Source of the DNA: Strigamia acuminata
Lineage: Eukaryota; Arthropoda; Chilopoda; Geophilomorpha; Linotaeniidae
Assembly (NCBI GenBank): GCA_949358305.1
Contig: OX442314.1
Coordinates: 13,695,060-13,759,059, forward strand
Length of the DNA stretch: 64,000 bases
Direction: 5' to 3'
Below, in pieces: positions 1 through 12,240 of this stretch. The notes under the pieces were generated by a model that saw nothing but the letters and a program-made list of their open reading frames with translations, had not been told where the DNA came from and did not search any database. Both the position numbers and the translations under genes were made by a program. Numbering within the stretch: position 1 is the first letter of the stretch; each line of letters starts with the position of its first letter.

Positions 1-700
1 GCTGCTAATAGAATATAGAATATATAAAGTGACTAAATCGAGATCGAGTCATTTTCCAAGGCTGACTTTCTTTAATTACGACGCAAAAAGCAGCACATCC
101 ACCTTCTAAAAAGGAATTGAACGCACATTTTGTGTTTTATTTCATGTCTGAATACATATATATTGAGAAACCGGTGGAGCAAAATACAAGAAATCAATAT
201 TCAATATTTTTAAACAAAAACTCGATATTAAAACGATATTCAAAACGATGTGAATCAATACGAGGAATTAAAACGAGACAAGCGACGTTAAATAAAATTA
301 TGGTTTAATTTCCACATTAATACGGAAAATAACCAAAGTAAAAACCGACCTTCATGTTTCTCTTGTTGTTCTTTAAACGTGCAATTCTGTGTCCGAAAAA
401 AAAATGCATACAAAAATAGAACCCAAATCCATCTAAACTTGCATCAACACTCAACAGACCAACTTATATAGATTTTAGAACATTTCTTCCAATAATTTTG
501 GAATTAAACATTTATCATCCCAAAGCTTTAGTTTGCCACCCTAGCCAAGTGATGAAGTATTTTTGCCAGCAGCTAAACAGGAATTTTCGATCTCCCACCT
601 CCATTTTTCTTTTATCCCCCCCATTCATCATCAAATTGTCCCCGCACTTTTGGTTTCCACTTGTGTATTCGGACTCATCCATCTCCCTTATTCTACATAC
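1..700. other. AT-rich unassigned DNA
   Basis: The short reading frames here overlap on both strands and show no domain. The only richer stretch is about 500-690, a pyrimidine-rich patch. I see no repeat, promoter or RNA gene. Confidence 0.55.
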
Positions 701-905
701 ACAGGGCGAGCCAAAGACCACGAACGGTTTCGTTTTTTGAATAACTTTTTTATTTACCTTTAACCATTTTGTAAAGAAGAGTTGGGAAATTAGTTATGGA
801 AAAATTCACGACCAAACAGCGACCACAAACTGTAAAATTAAAAAAACAATTAAAAATAAAAAAATTATTCAAAAAACAAAACCGTCCGTGACTTTTGACT
901 AGAAT
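701..905. mobile_element. MITE-like element with 44-bp terminal inverted repeats
   Basis: The left arm (712-755) and the right arm (855-897) are inverted copies that match at about 38 of 44 positions. The shared core reads ACGGTTTYGTTTTTTGAATAA from the outside inward. The roughly 100-bp centre has no coding capacity. The left end begins near ACAGGGCGAGCCAAAG and the right end, read inward, near GTCAAAAGTCACGGACGG. I cannot fix exact ends or a target duplication, and I do not assign a superfamily. Because the arms are long and the centre small, the transcript would fold into a hairpin. Confidence 0.7.
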
Positions 906-1207
906 TTGCACTTGCATTTGATTGGAGACTTGCATGGCCCATCGAGGCTCAAATCGATGAGAAAATGAAAAGCAAGACGACTGCAAAATTTGGCAACCAT
1001 TTCCTAAACACCAAAACGCAAAAGAAGCTTGGCACGTTCAAACAAGCCAATTGGGTTTGGGTTCGCTCGACCGAGACAAGCGTTCAACTTGCTTGTAATC
1101 AGCGTAGTAAGGTAGCTTGAGCCTATTTAGTGCTTGACAAAATCCTGCTCAAGTCTATGAAGAGGATGAGCAACGCCGAATTGATGCTTGAACGCTTGTA
1201 GGTGCAA

Positions 1208-1246
<39 letters not shown>

Positions 1247-2400
1247 GGATAAAGCATCTCGCAAATCTTGGACTGTAATTGAACTGGAGTCCAATCGAGC
1301 GAAAGGACTCCTCGAGTTCACAACTGCATTGCCGCCAACCCTCGTTACTGAAAGGAGTAACCACACTACCATGGACAGACCGATGCACTAACAAGCCTAA
1401 TGAAAACCGACACTACTGCAACAGGACTGCGCATCAAACTGGACGTTCCCGTAGGCAGCCAATTAGTGATAAGCAACGCACCAAAAGAATCCAGAAATTG
1501 AACCCCTCATTATACCGAACCACAACCAACAAAAATCCGCAAAAACTTTTCTTTCTTTCTTTTTTTCTTCTAAATTCAAACAAAGTGACACCAATTATTT
1601 CTCGATCAACCGACATGTTTAAAAAAGTAAAACATTTTTCTAAATGAACTTGCAACTGCCGAAGAAAAAAAAATCCCACTTCAAAGCGCCCTCTGCCATA
1701 AGATATCAAATTTATACGACAGCAAGCAAATGGCATTTTCAGTCGGCGAAATGCAACAAGGAGGAGCGGACACTTTGATTACCAACTTTATAGTCGCGTT
1801 TAAATCACCTGTCCATCTTACAACGCTATATATTTGACCGAAGAACCAATGAACGCAGCTGCAGTCCGCGTGGCCATTGCTTTTCCTAAGGGCCCCTTCC
1901 ACGACTTAGATAAGCGCAGTCCAGGCGACGAGGCGGCCCAAAACTGACCCCTCCATTCCCCACCCCGCTCAAGCAGACTTGAGCGCGCAGTATCAAGCGC
2001 CATAAAATGCCGCACGCCAAAAACATTGGCCAGTCCGAGCGACAGGTTAAAGGTTCCCCCGGTAAACGTGAAGAGAACTTTTATCGCCTCCGACTCATGA
2101 GCCTCACTTTATGTGCAGATTTGGCCCCGGTAACGACGTTCCTCTTTGAAACAAACCAAGCAGACAATGAGTTGGTTGGCCCCGTTTTATTTTATGCCAG
2201 TAGCCAATGCCGTTTTGCCCACTGCCATCACGACTCAAGCACCTCATCAAGTAAAACTACAAACCACTTACCGCAATACCCAAATTATAATGAGCCCATT
2301 AATTCTTAACTACATTTTATGCGTGTCAATCAACTTCCTCTATTTATCTGGATTTTTCTCCCCCTTCTTTTCTCTTCGCTAATCATTTATTACTCACTTC
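906..2400. other. High-complexity non-coding island
   Basis: This stretch is less AT-rich than its surroundings and holds mixed, non-repetitive sequence around a GA microsatellite. Reading frames up to 122 codons are present but overlap on both strands and show no domain, so I do not call a gene. The part from 1840 to 2310 is the most GC-rich. A regulatory element is the simplest guess, and only cross-species alignment would show it. Confidence 0.4.
1207..1240 (+). repeat. (GA)n microsatellite
   Basis: A nearly pure purine GA tract with two interruptions near its start (AAGAGAGAAAGAGAGAG and onward). It lies inside a complex island. Confidence 0.95.
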
Positions 2401-2479
2401 TAACTAAATTAATGTTCAATTTTACACTTTTTAACTTGCTTATGTGATTATTGCTTAATTTAGCTTCAGAAAATTGCTC

Positions 2480-2680
2480 CCTATGGTTTAAAAAATATAT
2501 TTTACAATATCTATTGCTTTTTACTTAATGCATTCCAAACTGTATGGCATTTTGCAGAATTCATGTACATTAAATAATGCATTTCGTAAATCGTAATACA
2601 ATTGAAAAAATGCATTTGACAAAAAATAATATTGGAAATGCAAAATTTATTACAAAATGCATTCTCGTAAAACCCAATAT
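2480..2680 (+). mobile_element. CCATATGG-family element, copy 1
   Basis: This copy starts CCTATGGTTTAAAAAATATA and ends with ATTCTCGTAAAACCCAATAT. Its internal blocks recur in reverse orientation at 35.73-35.89 kb: the TATTGCTTTT block, the ACATTAAATAAT block, and the AAAATGCATTCTCGTAAAACCCAAT block. Its left end also matches the element at 39.15 kb. It has no coding capacity. A non-autonomous DNA transposon is inferred from the inverted ends of the 39.15-kb copy. Confidence 0.7.
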
Positions 2681-4080
2681 TTTCTTTGCTTTAAACTGTC
2701 AATTTTCCAAAAACAAATAACAATTAACTAATTATTATTTTTGTTTTACTACAACACATTTGTTGAATTTCATTAATTTCAATGAAAAAATACGTTTTTT
2801 TTTAATTTTGAATTTCATTAAAACCGGTCACAGAGATAAACATCTCATTTCCTGGTGATGAAAAATAATTTTTCTCAGAAAAAAAAATGACAATCATTTT
2901 ATCGTGCATACCCCAGCAGATTTTTCATCTGAATGCTTGTAAACAATTTGTCCACGTAATATATATGACAAAAAGAGAGATGGGGAGTCAAAGTCGGTTA
3001 TAACCTTTGTCCTCTATCTTAACAGAAACACAGACCCATAAAAAATAAAATAAAGAAAACAAAAAAATAAAAAAGTAAAAATAAAAAAATAAATAGAAAA
3101 AAATAAAAATAAAAATAGAAAAATCATTTTTTCTTTTCTCTTTATCTCTGTACTGAGTTTACTCCATACAAACAACAAGTTTTAGCAATCTACAGTGCAC
3201 CTCTATTTGTTTCACCAATATCTGACTCATCTCTAAACGAACACATTCGTCTTTCTTTGTGTTTTCAGCAATAAATAAACCTGCCAAATGATCCATAAAA
3301 TGAAATCAAACGTGCAAACGCAAACGCAGATGTTTATGAAACAAAAACAACAAAAATAAAATAAAAAATAAAACAAAACAAATTAAATTTTTTAAAATAA
3401 CGAACCAAACAAAAGCTCTGAAGCGAACTTCACCATTACTTTAAAACCTTCCAATTATTGGTCCTTGAGACCCTTCCGCTAGATAAGAGAGAATTAAAAG
3501 CAATTTTCTGTAATGATCTTGTCGAAGTTGATACTCTTACCCAGTGTGCACCGCGCCACATAGAGCTGTGGGAAAAAAACATTCCAGCCTCGATTCAATG
3601 TCAACAAAAATTCCTTCCGTTTATAAAACGAATTAATAGGTCCAATAAAAAGACCGTTTCTCCTGACAAAATCGAATTAACAGATTAAAAATTAAATTAG
3701 CCCTAGTCTACACATAATTCCCTCTAAATAAACATCTTTAGAACGTACACAGTTAATTATTCAAAGTGGTTAGAGATCGAGCCAAGAGACAAGGCACAAT
3801 TTGCAAAAGGTAAATAGCCAAACCGATGTTCTCTTGAGAAAACAATTTGAGCAAACTAGAATGACTAGATCCTTTAGCAGTGAAATCCATTTATCTCAAA
3901 AAATACGATACGAGCATTGGCTAGGGACTTGCAATCCACCTTTTCCCACCTTTATCCACTTAGCAAACAACAACAACATCGACCAGACCCACACCCACCC
4001 AGCCATTCACCAGCACCTGAAAAAACCTGCCAACTAAACCAAACCAAACCAAACCCCAAACAAAACCACTTGCTTCCTAC
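2681..4080. other. A-rich spacer with low-complexity runs
   Basis: A (AAAATA)-type run lies at about 3036-3123 and another A-rich run at 3345-3395. Between 3458 and 3688 there is a 76-codon frame on the + strand that starts at TTG. It has fairly balanced amino-acid use but no domain I recognise, and I do not call it a gene. Confidence 0.5.
4033..4056 (+). repeat. Short (AAACC)n tandem tract
   Basis: Four to five copies of a 5-base unit (ACCAA / AAACC) run head to tail. It marks a locally A+C-rich strand. Confidence 0.85.
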
Positions 4081-4860
4081 CTTTTGATCCAGAAGAGGAA
4101 TGATTAATTTGAGGCACTTAAACCCATCCGTCCACGTTCGTCAGTGAACTCACGACCATGCCACACCTGCAAAAACAATTTTTTACCAAAATAAATAACT
4201 AAACGCAACATTCACCTTTAAACGAGTCAAAAGACAACACTGGGGGCGGGTTACAGTGGAACATTCATTAAACCTTGTAAGCAACGTCCCTATAGGAAGC
4301 GCAACTTCATATCCGCTGCACTTCATGTATATATATAAAGCGTCGACTAAATCCCTGCACCGACTCTTAGGTCTTAAGACCCGAGCATGGGAGCAATGAC
4401 CTTGAGCTCCATCTCTTAGAAACGAGCGAGCAAAAGGGTTCACTAGCTTTTCTTCTCCCACACGTATCACACACACAACTACCATCACCCTGGAGATTTC
4501 TTTTTTAATATTATAGTAATGCGATGAGAAGGCCGAAGAAAAATGTGACAGGGTAAAAAGGGAGGAGAGATGCACACGGGCAAATCACTGGTATAAAAAG
4601 CGCTCTTGCAAATCGATTGGCGCGCGGCACATCTCGGCCGCCACTTGCGACCCGAATACGATATATTTAGTAGTTCGAGCTTATCTACAACCGAGTGTGT
4701 CAAACGTGTGCTTGAGCATAAAATACGTGGCGACAGGTGCGCCTCTACTCTCTGCAAAACTCCATCCCACGAAACGACGCGCACTTCCTACTATTAACGT
4801 TTTCCCCACTCAACGGTTTCGTGTATAAACGTCAAATTCCTTACACAAAAATCAACCATT
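4081..4860. other. High-complexity island with TATA-like boxes
   Basis: This GC-richer block includes a CG-rich patch at about 4618-4650 (GCGCGCGGCAC, CGGCCGCCACTTGCG). Reading frames of 99 and 130 codons on the minus strand overlap + strand frames and carry no domain. Two TATA-like sequences lie in it, at about 4327 and 4592. It could be an enhancer, or a weak promoter for an unannotated transcript. Confidence 0.4.
4592..4599 (+). promoter_or_regulatory. TATA-box-like sequence
   Basis: GGTATAAAAAGCGC gives a good TATA match flanked by G/C. It lies just upstream of the CG-rich patch at 4618-4650, where a start about 30 bases downstream would fall. No coding exon follows that I can recognise. 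A chance match is quite possible in AT-rich DNA. Confidence 0.2.
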
Positions 4861-5640
4861 ATTTTACAATATATTACATACGTAATATTATATTTTTTCC
4901 ACTAGTATGTTACAAATATTAAGTTATATAATTTTGTAAAAAAAATAATAAAAAAAATAAAATGCAAAGAATTATGACCAACTTAAAGATAAAGATCCTG
5001 AAGCTGAAGTTAATGTAATAAATACACTGTATCAGTTATTTCCCGTGACGACTCCATTCTCCCCACCAAACAGATGTCGCATAAAAACCTGTTCGCCAGG
5101 AGTGTTGAAAATTTTCCTTCCAATTCGCTAAAAGAAATTACGTCTTTTCGAATTTATATACGGTATAACAACCACAGTTGATGTGTTTTCATCAAGTTTG
5201 AATAAATGTGTAATGGAGCGAATTCAATGATGAGCGGATCATTGCGAAGATATGTAAATCTCAGAACAAAAAGTGATACAGGTGTAAGCAAGGTAAAAAG
5301 GCAAATATGCGAAATGGAGCAACAGTAAAACACAGAAGAAAACTCGCTTTCTTACATGACACGATGCCACATTAAGTTTCTCGCTTCTTTTCTGATGACA
5401 TATAAATATAACATTTTCGCCGAATCGCCTGTGTAGATCTACATGTGACATCTCCGATAATTGCCGCATCAAGAAAACCGTAAACACATGGCAAAACATG
5501 TTGTATAATAATTTAATAATAATACGGAGTAATTCGCAATTCATTCTCCATCAAAGTGTAGCAAACTCGATAAATAAATAAAAATTAAATATCATCAACA
5601 ATTGAAAATTAGAAGCGGAAAAAGTCGCTACTCGTTTCGA
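4861..5640. other. AT-rich unassigned DNA
   Basis: I see A-rich runs at about 4935-4970 and otherwise unremarkable sequence. A minus-strand frame of 101 codons (5239-5544) is hydrophobic and cysteine-containing but has no recognisable domain. Confidence 0.5.
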
Positions 5641-6360
5641 AAAACGAATTACCACAGCTGCCACTTCCTCGTTTATACGAACAGATGCGGAGAAAAGCTC
5701 CTAAAAGGAGGGGGAAACGCATAGGGGAGAAACCGAGTAAGAATCAGAGAAAACTGAGGACGGGAAAACGAATTCGTCATGGCATCGGAGTAAGAGGAGC
5801 GGACCTGTTCGCCATCTGTGCAACGCAATATACACAGTAGGATCGCGACGCGACTTCCTTTTGCTGATTCATTCGACTTTGGCAGCAGCAAGCAAACAGT
5901 AGAGCAGCAGCCGTTAATGGACGGCAGTTTCATCTTCAGTGACCCGCTCGGCCCTCGAGTCGTCACTCATGTCGCATGGGGAATGGAGAAAGAAGAGGGA
6001 AAAGGTCAGCCAAAGGAAGTGAAGCTTAGCTCAACATGGTTGGACACGCAATTAGCACACAATAAAACAGTTTTCTGCGTGCGACATTAACCTCGACACC
6101 GAGACCTCGAGATTCGATCATTCATCCACCTCCATCTCCCATTTTCATTCATCAGGTGAACATTTTGCAAACTCGTTCCGGCAAAGAGTTCACTCCGCCC
6201 CGGGTTCCCTCGTTTATCATCATCCAGAGGCACGCACTCAGTGTGCTGGTCTCGTCCCAACTTTCTTCATCTTCCTCTCGATTCAACTCGAACCATTGCT
6301 CTTGAGCCTCGAGGATTACTTTTTAGCTCTCCTGTTTGGAATCTCGATGTACTCAAACTC
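5641..6360. other. High-complexity non-coding island
   Basis: Mixed, non-repetitive sequence includes a CAG-rich patch near 5881-5910. Both strands have overlapping frames of about 90 codons with no domain. The stretch at 6121-6157 is pyrimidine-rich and ends ATTCATCAG/GTGAAC, which resembles a 3' splice acceptor. I see no exon to pair it with. Confidence 0.4.
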
Positions 6361-7140
6361 AAACAAGAAAAGCACTTTTTTCCCCTTCTTATTCTTATCT
6401 TTCTTTTTCTTTTCTTTCTTAATTTTTAAAAAGAAAAAATTAAATCGGATTCGATTGACACGACAACAAGCGGATTCGTCGTCCGATTTCACATAATTGA
6501 TCCGACACTTCCTTCAACTTTCATTGGGATTTAATGAAAATCGATCGGTAATGCCATTTATTACCCATCAACCTTCGCTTTGACTCGCTCGTCACTTACG
6601 TTTGACGCCTAAATTCCCCATACACGGTGAAGGCACGGCCATCTTTGTGCCTTCGTCGTAAAACTTCAATTTGTATGTTCGCTTTCGGTCCCTAGTGTAA
6701 TCCTAAATAAATAAAAATGCACATTCGGATTTGCAACGCGTAATGATGGCGTTCGACGGACGAATATACATAAAAAAACAAAAGGAGAAACGATGCATGT
6801 GCAAATGGAAATAACAAGGATTGCACCGTTGCCAGAGATGCGCACATCTATTTACATCGTCGAAAAAAAAGTCAATATTTCACAAATCGATAAAGAAATT
6901 TACGGTGAAAAATCAATTTCAATCCAAGTTCCGTGACCGGATTTCCCAAAACACATAAATATGTCGAGCGTGAACGTGTCATTAACTCCTCTTCACCTCC
7001 TCAAAATGTTTTCGCTTCTTTTTTCCTTCTTTTTCTTTTAAAATAGATATACCATAGTGAAATCGGTTGGAGAACTACACTTTTTCCCATTCCCCACCAT
7101 AACAAAGAATTCGGTGTACACATCCCGTGAATAACTCATG
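6361..7140. other. T-rich tract followed by unassigned DNA
   Basis: A T- and C-rich low-complexity tract covers about 6366-6425. The rest has no feature I recognise. Confidence 0.5.
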
Positions 7141-7183
7141 GAGAGAAAGAAAGAAAGAAAGATAGAAAGAAAGAAAAAAAAAG
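7141..7183 (+). repeat. (GAAA)n microsatellite
   Basis: About nine GAAA/GATA units in tandem end in a short A run. It sits at the edge of a modestly GC-richer patch (7184-7330). Confidence 0.93.
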
Positions 7184-9674
7184 CGACCAACGTCTAGAAA
7201 GACCCCATACTCAAATATAAGAAAGGGAGGGAGGACGCCAGATTGGGAGAACAGCGAACGCGACAACACAATCCCATTAGAGACGAAAGCACGGACCCAT
7301 GCAACGCCAAAGAGTGGAATGAAACGCAGTTCAGACACTAGATTCTCTTAAAACACCCACAGTGACAATAGGATTTTCCCAACATTGAAGATAGAATGAA
7401 AAGAGAAAAATTTTTCCAATATGCCGAGAGGTCGAGTCCGCAAACTCATAGCGACCACACATTTAACTTGTTACTACCACTGACATAACAACAACCGCAA
7501 TAATAGAAGTTGGCCAATCCAATGTTGTCGACCGTAACCGAAATTGGATAATAGAAAATAGGAGTTCGCAGAAATCTATTGGTTTATTAATGGAATTCAC
7601 ACCGTAGGTGGCTTTATATTATAAATCGATTTACGCATTTTTCCTTCAAATTACACGAGAAATTTCGCATAAATGTAAAAATGAAAGAGGATTTTCTGAT
7701 CAACATGTGGCTTTGCATTCATCTGTACAAATCCACATGAGAATAGTAGGCACGTTCGTAAAATCAAACAATTATTTCTATTTGCTGTAGCGTAGTTGAA
7801 ATCAGGTGATGCTTCCATCTCATCATCCGTAAAACCACCTTCATCTCCATTATATTCCTTTTCATTGTTCAAATATGATGTTTTCAACCAATATTGGAAT
7901 TAGGTGGAGAGCGGAATTAAGCTGGACTCATTTGCATGTAGTTAAATTTACAACTAGTTTATTCACAAGTGACAATACAGGGTGCGCTGTGGAAACAAGT
8001 GGGACATGCAGGGAAGCCAAACACTGCGAAATGTCTTGCGCGAGCCCGACTGAAAACAAACTAAATCAACCGCCATTTTTGAATTTAGATTCAGAAAAGC
8101 AGTATAAATATGTTGTTTAAAATGCTGTGTAGTCTACATTATTTTATGAAGAAACGTTCAAAACATCAGAAATGTATTAAAATATTGCCTTGTAAATATT
8201 TACAAGTTTAAATATTTAATATACCACTCTAATCACGAATTTAGAAATCATGTTTGACTAAAGCCGTAAAGCACCAACCATATGCAACAGCTATATTGAT
8301 CTTATACATTTATACGTGGCTACACTACTTGCAGTGCGTAATGTCACTTGTCTACTTTATACTTCCTAACTAACATGTAAAAAAAAAAAGGTTCAACTAA
8401 GCGAATTATGCTTTACTGCAGACATGAATCCTCATTTAACACAACACAAAAGTAATTTGAGTAGATTTACAACAAAATGCCTCCTAAACAACACAATTTA
8501 AAAAGAATTACTGCAACACAAAGCAATTTTTAATGTTGCAACTCTAATCTAAATCCAGCAGAAGGTGGTCTCGCTATGTACAGCGAAATTGAAACGAAAA
8601 AAGAAAAAAACTCATCGAACTGTCTCTCTTTTTCTATTCTAATCCTCAAACCTAAACAAACACATTTTCATATTTTACAGCTTATCCCTTCCCACAACAC
8701 ATCTTTCACTCGCTACTTCAATTTCCCCACCCCCACACACCTTATACAGTAACAAATCGATAAAGACGTGTGACCACAACACAACCATTCCAAGCGAACA
8801 CTTCAATACACTCTATAGATGCTCTTTTCCATCAACGCATTGGCAACAGTTAATGCACCGTCAAATGGGTCTTTTATTGTCTCCTCCGACATACCTCGTC
8901 ATTTCCGGTCACTTCTTACGAGGAATTCCGGCCTTGCAAACCATTTTCAGTTCCCCACGAGGAGGTCACAAGCGCAACCGAACTCGTTAAAAACACAACA
9001 GAAAAACAGCTTAGATAAACGGATATAAAAAAAAAAATACAGAGTAATAAAAAAAAAAAAAGTGAACAAGTTTCCATCATTCGAAGTGATGATCTCATAC
9101 ATCAAGATACAGCACATAAAAAGAGAAAGCGAGCAGCAGACTATTGCCGATTATAACGCCAATTTGAAGTCCACCAATTCGAAAAACAACATCTTCTTAC
9201 AACTCCTTAATGTGATTGATAGACTACTTCCGTCACAAAAAGCCCGGCCATCATCACATTGTCCATCAAACTCGAGATTGGCTCCGAGTGTTATGGCAAA
9301 GAAAACAAGGGATGATGACCACCAGCTTGGAAATTACCCATAATTTCTCGTCTCAATTTTTTTTTAATATTTTTTTTATGACATTAACAAGAACTATGAA
9401 TACCCTTTTTATATTTCACTCCCGCATAAACATCTAAACACAAAAATAAAGAAAACAATAACTGTAAATTGCTGTTATATAAAACCGGAAATACAATAAA
9501 AGCACATTTTCCGGTGCTGAAATTGCGATTCTTTTCGCGTGTCGTTCCAACTAAAATCAACTTTTCTTTTTGATTTCCTGTTGAATAAATGTGGAAAAAT
9601 TCCTGTACACAATGTGTTCAATGGCCAAGTGCACTGATACGTAATTAAAAGTTTTAATTTCGTTTAAATACTTA
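7184..9674. other. Unassigned DNA, mostly AT-rich
   Basis: No gene, RNA or transposon end is recognisable. The stretch at 8660-8770 is strongly C-rich over G on this strand (CCCACCCCCACACACC). A-runs occur at 8380, 9026 and 9048. The segment 8819-9350 is somewhat more complex, but its frames on both strands overlap and carry no domain. Confidence 0.5.
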
Positions 9675-9711
9675 CAATTCGAGAGCGACTCTTAATCGAT
9701 AAAATACCGTA
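9675..9711 (-). mobile_element. Transposon terminus related to the 38.16-kb element
   Basis: Read on the minus strand, this 37-base stretch starts TACGGTATTTTATCGATTAA. It matches 38163-38199 at all but about three positions, including the AAGAGTCGCYCTCGAATTG end. I cannot see a partner terminus nearby, so this may be a truncated copy. Confidence 0.65.
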
Positions 9712-10038
9712 TTTACAGTAATAAATAATACGGATTCACCCTAAAAATTAATTTTTAATCAGCTACATTTTCTTCAAACCATTTTGCAAAATATTGGCAT
9801 TCCGAGTCCCAAGTATAATCCATGCCATCCATAATTAAACTTCTAATTCAAATAAGCCCTCTGATCTGTGCACGACGTTCAGCTTGGTTCAGGTTCCCAC
9901 GATATTTCCCATCACAAAACAAAAATCTTTACTACGGTAACTATTTTTAAAAACCCAACAAAAAAATTACTACCCTAATTTTTATTAGTTTACGATTTCA
10001 TTTTCAAATCCTCCACGACTTTGCTGCACAATTTGTTT

Positions 10039-10151
10039 CGACAAGAAATCCTACGACAGAAATTGCTGCGGCAAGAATCTTTTTGACAAGATTCTTTTCA
10101 ACAGCAAATGTATTTGACAGGAATCCTTTGACACAAGACCAAGATTCCTTT
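10039..10151 (+). repeat. Degenerate 15-bp tandem repeat
   Basis: Successive units begin at 10039, 10054, 10069, 10084, 10099 and 10115. Examples are CGACAAGAAATCCTA, CGACAGAAATTGCTG and TGACAAGATTCTTTT. The period is 15, with one 16-base unit. A reverse-oriented partial unit (AAAGAAATCCTGTCA) lies at about 10219-10235. One frame stays open without an ATG from about 9950 to 10242. I do not call it coding. Confidence 0.7.
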
Positions 10152-10242
10152 CGCCGTTACAGCAGATGCCTGTGCCATTGCATCGATTTGATTTGGAACC
10201 CTACCGCAAGGATTCAAATCCAAAGAAATCCTGTCAAAAATT

Positions 10243-12240
10243 AATATCTGCATTGCCGACCGATACTCAGTGCCGGATTAAACCCCGTAGAGACCCTAAG
10301 TAGTCGAAAATCTAAGTAAACTTTTCATTTCTTTGAGTTGATTCATTTTTTCCTATCTCCTGGAAATCTTGATTGTAATTTCTTTCAATATCAAATCAAT
10401 ATTATTTTGATCAATTGTCGCAGGGCCCATAGGCCGGTGCCAACTCTGCCAACTCTGCCAATACTTATATTCTTCAATTCCCACGAAATTACAAAATACA
10501 ATAGTGAACAACCAGTTGGTTTCATTAAAAATTTAAAAGAAATAATCAATCCAGAACTCAGTAAATGTCTTCAATTCACCCAGCAATAAACGACGTTGCT
10601 CTAACCAAGTCTCCAGTCTGATCGAAGGGTTAATAGGACTTCCGCTGTCATCAGCTCTACGGGATATTAGCACTGAATAGGACGCGCCAATTACCAGTCG
10701 CACGCGCCCTAATTCCCGAATCAGCTCCATACGCACGACTAGAAGGTATGCGAAATAATTACAAATAATGTTACGGCTCAACCAAAAAAAAAACAAAGAT
10801 AATAAAAAATTTCATCAAAAAAGGAAATAAAAAATAAAAGTAATAATAACAATGTATGAAACCCAGAAAATATCGTGAAAACTAGTCACAATATTTACAT
10901 TTCAAACAAAAAGAAATAAAAAATAAAATACAGGAGGAAGGAAAGAGAAAAAAAAAATTATTTCCCCTCCGTATAGAATAAATTTGCTGCATTAACTTAT
11001 GTTACCCGGGGTCTTTTAATAGTTTCCGTTCGCAGTTAATATGCACAGAGCTTTAAAAATAAATTAAGTGCACACAGAATTAATCGAAAAACATTAACAA
11101 AAATGGAGAGCAGACCCTCCTCTTTCTTCGTACGAAGAACAGACTAGTTAACATTGATGAATTATTAGACCAAAGAATGGTTTAGTCATAGACACGAATG
11201 TAACAAGAGCAGCACACGCAATGTTGACAAGGTGATGATGAATGAAATGTGCTGTTTACTTAGCCCTTGATTTATGACGGCCACAAATACAAAAACAAGA
11301 GAAAAATTGACATCGATCCACCAAACTCTGACCAATCACAGCAGTTGGATTCGAAATGGCACTGTGAGCACGATTCGAAAAGGGGTTGACCTGCTAAATC
11401 AATAAAGCAGGCAAAGCGCAGACGAACCACAACTCGCATGTCTATTCACTTCACAGCGCGCTTGATTCGCACTCGCATCGCATCGCGTTTAGCTGCGACA
11501 TGTCAAGACCAAAGGGCCGCGAGCTGCTGGTGTCATTAATCTCAAACGATGTCTCATATTTAGATATTTACCGCAGATAATTTGCTTCTTATTTATTTAT
11601 TTATTCTTATTTATTTTTTTTTAATTTTTAATTTTCTATGAAAATTCATTAAAAATTTTTTTTTCAAAATTTCAATTTTTTCAAATTATATTTTCTGTTT
11701 CAAGCACTTTCCTCGGTACTTTTCCAACTCGTGATTTTCAATGCGCCCCATTGTAATTACGGTAGCAAAGAAATGAGAACAAGCAAAAAAAAAAAGCGAA
11801 AAATTTGCCTTCTTTTATTATCAACCATTTTATTTACACTTAACTGCACCCACTTGACTAAGGTGAAAAATCTCAACAAACCCAAAAAAAAAAAAAGGAA
11901 AAAAAAATCAAAAACCAACATCGACTTCAATCAAACAAACATCAGAAAACACCTCAAACTCCCCCTCAACTACCAAACAAATGACGCGTGACGACCAATT
12001 AATGAACTGTTTAATTGGACACCGGGATTTAATCAGTCGAGACAGGGTAATTCATCAAAAGGGGTAGAACGTCAAGCGAATCCCGATTCAATTACACCCA
12101 CCCATCATCTACAAACTGGCACCTCGCATCAATATTAAACATCAATTTCAAACCCCAAACAAACAAAAAAAAAGACAAAAAAAAACCAGATCGAATCAAC
12201 TCTTCACAAACTTCAGTCATTAAACCACCCCCGCATAAAG
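10243..12240. other. Unassigned AT-rich DNA with one small complex island
   Basis: A-rich runs occupy 10785-10960, and a T-rich ATTTATTTATT-type tract occupies 11583-11700. The segment 11400-11560 is CG-containing and non-repetitive. The segment 11880-12240 is strongly A+C-rich on this strand. I recognise no gene. Confidence 0.5.

Noticed and set aside
1279-1647. 122-codon + strand frame beside the GA microsatellite
   Set aside because: It crosses low-complexity DNA, is overlapped by frames on the other strand, and has no domain.
6121-6157. Pyrimidine tract ending CAG/GTGAAC as an exon boundary
   Set aside because: No coding frame with a domain follows, and no matching donor was found.
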